Made by a program: the position numbers and the translations under genes. From positions 62,001-126,000 of the forward strand of contig NW_027195556.1 of assembly GCF_038502225.1 (NCBI RefSeq): 64,000 bases of DNA, in the 5' to 3' direction. A model generated the notes under the pieces. That model was not told the DNA's origin, made no database searches, and saw only the letters and a program-made list of their open reading frames with translations. This document shows positions 59,640-64,000 of this stretch, piece after piece; the stretch's first letter is position 1, and the number at the start of each line of letters is the position of its first letter. Source of the DNA: Cherax quadricarinatus (Eukaryota > Arthropoda > Malacostraca > Decapoda > Parastacidae).

Positions 59640-60510
59640 TATCTTCCATCAACACCAGTCATGTGTTTACCACTGTTGGTTATTATCACTGTCAGAACCA
59701 CTGAGATCACTGTACTACCAGTGACGTGTTTACGACTGTTGATTATTGTCACTGTCAGCACCAGTGAGATCACTGTGCTACCAGTGATGTGTTTACCACT
59801 GTTGGTTATTGTCACTGTCAGCACCACTGAGAACACTGTGCTACCAGTGATGCATTTACCACTGTTGGTTATTGTCACTGTCAGCACCACTGAGAGCACT
59901 GTGTTACCAGTGATGTGTTTACCACTGTTGGTTATTGTCACTGTCAGCACCACTGAGAGCACTGTGCTACCAGTGATGTGTTTACCACTGTTGATTATTG
60001 TCACTGTCAGCACCACTGAGAACACTGTGCTACCAGTGATGTGTTTACCACTGTTGATTATTGTCACTGTCAGCACCACTGAGAACACTGTGCTACCAGT
60101 GATGTGTTCACCACTGTTGGTTATTGTCACTGTCAACACTAAGAGCGCTGTTGATTATTGTCACTGTCAGCACCACTGAGAACACTGTGCTACCAGTGAT
60201 GTGTTTACCACTGTTGATTATTGTCACTGTCAGCACCACTGAGATCACTGTGCTAAAAGTGATGTGTTTACCACTGTTGGTTATTGTCACTGTCAGCACC
60301 AATGAGAGCACTGTGTTACCAGTGATGTGTTTACCACTGTTGGTTATTGTCACTGTCAGTACCAATGAGAGCACTGTGTTACCAGTGATGTGTTTACCAC
60401 TGTTGGTTATTGTCACTGTCAGCACCAATGAGAGCACTGTGTTACCAGTGATGTGTTTACCACTGTTGGTTATTGACACTGTCAACACCACTAAGAGCGC
60501 TGTGTTACTA
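59640..60510. repeat. Minisatellite, 63-bp unit, about 14 copies
   Basis: Units begin accagtgatgtgtttacc and contain ttattgtcactgtcagc and actgagagcactgtg. 63 is a multiple of three and no stop falls in two frames, so both strands show long frames of 21-residue repeats. Two units near 60130 and 60490 are shortened. Confidence 0.95.
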
Positions 60511-60657
60511 CTGTTGTACTGTTGTTTCTACCCTTGCTGCTCCCCTCTTCTATCACTGTTGTTATTTGCACTTCAAACATCCGAGGGGACTGGTTCACTT
60601 ATTCATCCAGAAGTCACACTCATTCCCATACCCCATACTGCTAATGCAGCGTTACCA

Positions 60658-60659
<2 letters not shown>

Positions 60660-60708
<49 letters not shown>
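60660..60708. repeat. (CT)n microsatellite
   Basis: About 24 ct units with one interruption. Confidence 0.95.
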
Positions 60709-60713
<5 letters not shown>

Positions 60714-61013
60714 CTTTGTATCCTTGCATAACAAATTCACTCACATTCTCAAGAGACTGGTTTTCTATACTTATTCACCAAAATATTCTTGACTACAGGT
60801 CCAAGGTCCAAGGTTTCAATTCCCAAGTCTCGGGTCACAAGACCCAGGTCTCAGCTCCTAGAATTTAGGTCTGAAAACACAGCGTTACCAAATGCAAGAA
60901 GTAAACAAAACTTTGTGTGTTTGTGAACGTGAGTTTAGCGTTGTGCTCGACACAGATCCCACTGTCCATAATTTTGAACAAAAGCCGCAGGTGCAGAAAA
61001 AGATTTACTGTCA

Positions 61014-61047
61014 AAACGTTTCGCTCACTGCAGGTTTATATCAAATC
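61014..61047 (-). ncRNA. Degenerate hammerhead-like motif
   Basis: On the minus strand ttgatataaacctgc then agtgagcgaaacg: the GAAAC box and following gttttgac are kept, while the CUGANGA box is decayed. Upstream plus-strand context (actgtcaaaacgtttcgc) matches the other Penelope-type ends in the window. Confidence 0.4.
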
Positions 61048-61994
61048 AATGCAAATGGATGGAGGCCCTGACCACTAAAAACATCCCTGACCTTAACCCA
61101 TGTTTGGCAAACTCCACGAGTAAACCTTTACAATTATTCACATGTATCAGTCACCCACCTCACCTACAGTTCTCTCTCCACCTATATATGTCTCAGATTT
61201 GGTCTCCAAGTGAGAAATTATCTATGTTAAGTTTCCTTCCTTCCTCTGTGTCCTTGTGCTACAAATCATCTTGTAATTTTTATGCCCAAAGTACGATTAA
61301 CTAAGAAAAAATTGAATTAGAAATTGAAAAGTGACATAGTGGACATAGTATTTACATTAAACAAAGTGGTCAACAAAAGTCGCAATGTCTTGGCTGGAAT
61401 AATTCACAATTAATTAAAAAAATGGAAAGAGAGCTTAAGATAACGTCTCTTTCTGTACCGAATAATTATCTGCTTGATGAAGATTCAGAACAAAGCGAAA
61501 CGTCGAATGAAGTTTCCTCTTCTAAACAGAAGTTCGTAGTGAAACTTGTATCAAGAAAAGTATTAGCCTCTTGTACTTATAGATTTAAAAAGTCATATGA
61601 CAAGGTGCAGAAAGAGACAGTGTTGTTAGTATTGTTAACGTTGTGTAACACCAGAAAGATATAAACAACCATAATACTATACACCAGACATACACACGAA
61701 CACAGTATATCGCTTTTCTGATCTGTTGGTTTATAGTGGAAAGTTTTTGCTCTAAACGGCTTGGGCAGCAAATCCCTGAATATCTTAAGAGTATACTAGA
61801 TACTGTTCTTTTCTTAACTTATTTACTGATTGCTGAAATGATTGACACAAGTTGATGTGTTTGAGATTTTCTGTAAACAGTGAGGTGGTTCTTATTCTCT
61901 TGCTAGAGTTCCTTGTCTCTCCGACTAGTTTCGTTGTCCTTCTGGTTAATTTTGCGAATTTTCAAGTAACTTTTACGAATATAATTAGAAATTC
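61048..61994. other. Unassigned
   Basis: An 80-codon frame at 61422-61664 (Ser/Glu-rich then Lys-rich) has no recognised family and no other support. Confidence 0.4.
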
Positions 61995-62345
61995 ACACAA
62001 CACCAGCTGTGTGAGGAGTCATCTCCACAACACCAGCTTTGTGAGGAGTCATCACCACAACACCAACTGTGTCAGGAACCATCACCACAACACTGTGTCA
62101 GGAACCATCACCACAACACTGTGTCAGGAATCATCACCACAACACCAGCTATATCAGTTGCCGTCAACACAACATCAGCTGTGTCATTTGCCGCCACCAC
62201 AACATCAGCTGTGTCAGGAGCCGTTACCACAACACCAACAGTGTCAGTTGCTGTCACCATAACATCAGCTGTGTCAGGAACCATCACCACAACACCAACT
62301 GTGTCAGGAACCATCATCACAACACCAGCTGTCAGGAGTCATCAC
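61995..62345. repeat. Minisatellite, about 30-bp unit (acaacaccagctgtgtcag)
   Basis: About 12 copies of acaacaccagctgtgtcagg + agtcatcacc with unit lengths of 24-30 bp. It gives Thr/Val/Ala-rich open frames that are not supported as genes. Confidence 0.9.
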
Positions 62346-62401
62346 AACACCTTCTCGACTTCTTCAATTTAACATCATTTTACTACGTTAATTTTCCTGA
62401 A

Positions 62402-62403
<2 letters not shown>

Positions 62404-62480
<77 letters not shown>
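62404..62480. repeat. (AAT)n-(ATT)n self-complementary microsatellite
   Basis: About 14 aat units run directly into about 12 att units, giving a simple-sequence palindrome of roughly 75 bp. Confidence 0.95.
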
Positions 62481-62482
<2 letters not shown>

Positions 62483-64000
62483 AAACAGAAGCGCTAAATC
62501 CATTAATCATAGCTGATTGCATGAGACATCTAACCTTACTTTAAGTACTCAGTTTGAGACCGTTTACGAGCGTGTTACTCTCGTAATGTTCAGTTCTTTA
62601 AACGTTTTTCTTCACTTTGTCTTTTGTAGGTATTAGGTGTGTCAAGAGACATTATTGTATTGTGTTTCTCCAGAACAGTCTTGTTCCCGTCTTAAGATGA
62701 TAACATCTCTACAATCATTTTTCTCTTGTTTTCAATTTCATATATATTTCCTCATTTTGTTTGCAAGTTCTTTTATTACCAACACAGGTGTAGAATAGCC
62801 TGCACATCTTGTTGTAAATTAATAAATAGTGGAGCAGCACAACACAACATAAGTTATATGTCTTGTATTTCCTTCACCAAATAATCAAGCCAAATATAAT
62901 ATAACATACTTGTAGCATGACACATCTTTCATTAACTTTTAGAACCAAAACTTACTATTTATATGACTTATCGCCTGATAATGCTGTGGACGATTGAGCT
63001 AATGATTGGCTGAGAATAGGAATGTGGAAGGAAAGGTGAGTAGTGGTTCAGTTTCTTGGTTTCCTCTCTGAGTACTCTGTCTTCCTCCTTACGGTTTCTA
63101 TTTTGTATTTTAAAATATGTGCAGTGACCCTTTCCTTCTCGTATTTTATTTTTTATGAGTTGCAATATTATATTCTTTGTCATGTCTTTATTTTAACAGG
63201 ATCATAAATAAAGGAATGGGATAAGGACAGAAGCAGACAGCAACAATGCACAGGAAGATACGTACGTCCTAAGTGACTGACCAACAAGTGTGTATTATAA
63301 TACCATCTCAACAAATGCAGGATTTAGCGGATGAGATAAGAAGCAGAAAGATAGATATTCCTTAGTGCAAGAGAGGCCATCACCATTTGTGCTTTCTCAG
63401 CAGCAAATATTACCTGCCATCGTTTTCCCAAGGCTGATGTGGCTGATATAGTTGTGAGCATCACACCAAATATTTCACTTTAGAAGCACGTATCCCCTCA
63501 AAAATCGAGGCTCATTCTCTGATTACTTTAGCTGCTGATGATCCGATATAAAAGCAACATCAGTGCCGGTGACATATACAGAGCTGGTAAATATTGGTGT
63601 ATCCGTCTAATCAACGCACGTGCCATAAATAAGACTAGAGGAGACAGCGCCTGTATAGAACCCTTGTCACAAAAAGCAGAATAAAAATTTTGGAAAAGTT
63701 CAAGGTTTGTTACATTTCTTCCAGAGCTAAGAAGGGTTGAGACACGAAAAATAGTAAAGAAAGTTAGATCTTACAGTACATCCCTTAGAAACCCAGAAGG
63801 GATGTGATCACATCTTTAAAGGTTCTCAGAGACAAAAATACCGATGAAGACGATTTGGGTAGAGAAGAAATCAAATGAATGAAGACAGATAAAAAGTAAA
63901 AAGAATAACATGACAATACCATGAATGAAACAATACACAAATAGACTTGAAATATGAGACTGAAAGCTATGACGACGCTTCAGTCGTCAGAAACACGAAG
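62481..64000. other. Unassigned
   Basis: No long open frame, array or element end recognised in the last 1.5 kb of the window. Confidence 0.4.

Noticed and set aside
59631..60792. Repetitive proteins of 127-222 codons on both strands
   Set aside because: Produced by the 63-bp minisatellite; both strands equally open, no start context or domain.
61422..61664. 80-codon plus-strand frame
   Set aside because: No known family, short, in AT-rich DNA; chance cannot be excluded.

Overview
This window looks like repeat-dense, gene-poor nuclear DNA from an arthropod, most likely a decapod crustacean (crayfish-like). I infer this from several things: LINE, SINE and Penelope-like families of the kind I associate with decapods, very long (CA)n, (AT)n and (AAT)n tracts, many minisatellites, and TTAGG-like telomeric motifs inside one array. 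I found no convincing host protein gene, no rRNA gene and no functional tRNA gene. Essentially every recognisable coding stretch belongs to a transposable element.

Layout. 1-2322: four adjacent minisatellites; the last is an amplified 18-bp piece of the 3' end of an RTE-like LINE, whose body follows (2323-4928, minus). 5780-7070: remnant of a Penelope-like element (GIY-YIG endonuclease part plus a hammerhead-like terminal motif). 7390-9470: two decayed LINEs. 9540-13165: minisatellites, including a telomere-like array, and a second RTE-like fragment. 14880-15405: decayed piece of a LINE with a restriction-like endonuclease (RLE). 17021-30150: a SINE fragment, then a CR1-like LINE (copy 1) split by an LTR retrotransposon at 18189-26218. 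30178-34452: extra CR1 tails and CR1 copy 2. 34588-35843: RTE-like fragment. 38608-41764: RTE-like LINE with its 5' part inverted and a 14-bp target-site duplication. 42690-44118: Tc1-like DNA transposon. 44582-48424: RLE LINE interrupted by a retrozyme-like insertion. 49516-52447: another CR1-like LINE. 53962-54278: foldback repeat. 56470-58716: CR1 copy 3 (minus). 59034-59341: tRNA-derived SINE. 59640-62480: minisatellites and microsatellites. The rest is unassigned.

The most interesting element is the LTR retrotransposon. Its 973-bp terminal repeats appear identical, its gag and pol are open, and its pol order is protease-integrase-RT-RNase H. That is the Ty1/copia-like order inside a Ty3/gypsy-type polymerase, as described for Gmr1-type elements. 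Gag and pol share one frame and are separated by a single UGA followed by CUAG, a context favouring stop-codon readthrough. The second theme is a set of four hammerhead-ribozyme-like motifs linked to Penelope-like or retrozyme-like insertions, one in a 429-bp direct dimer and one in a near-perfect palindrome.

Nesting gives a relative order. CR1 copy 1 and the RLE LINE are older; the LTR element and the hammerhead-bearing insertions landed inside them later, with target-site duplications still readable.
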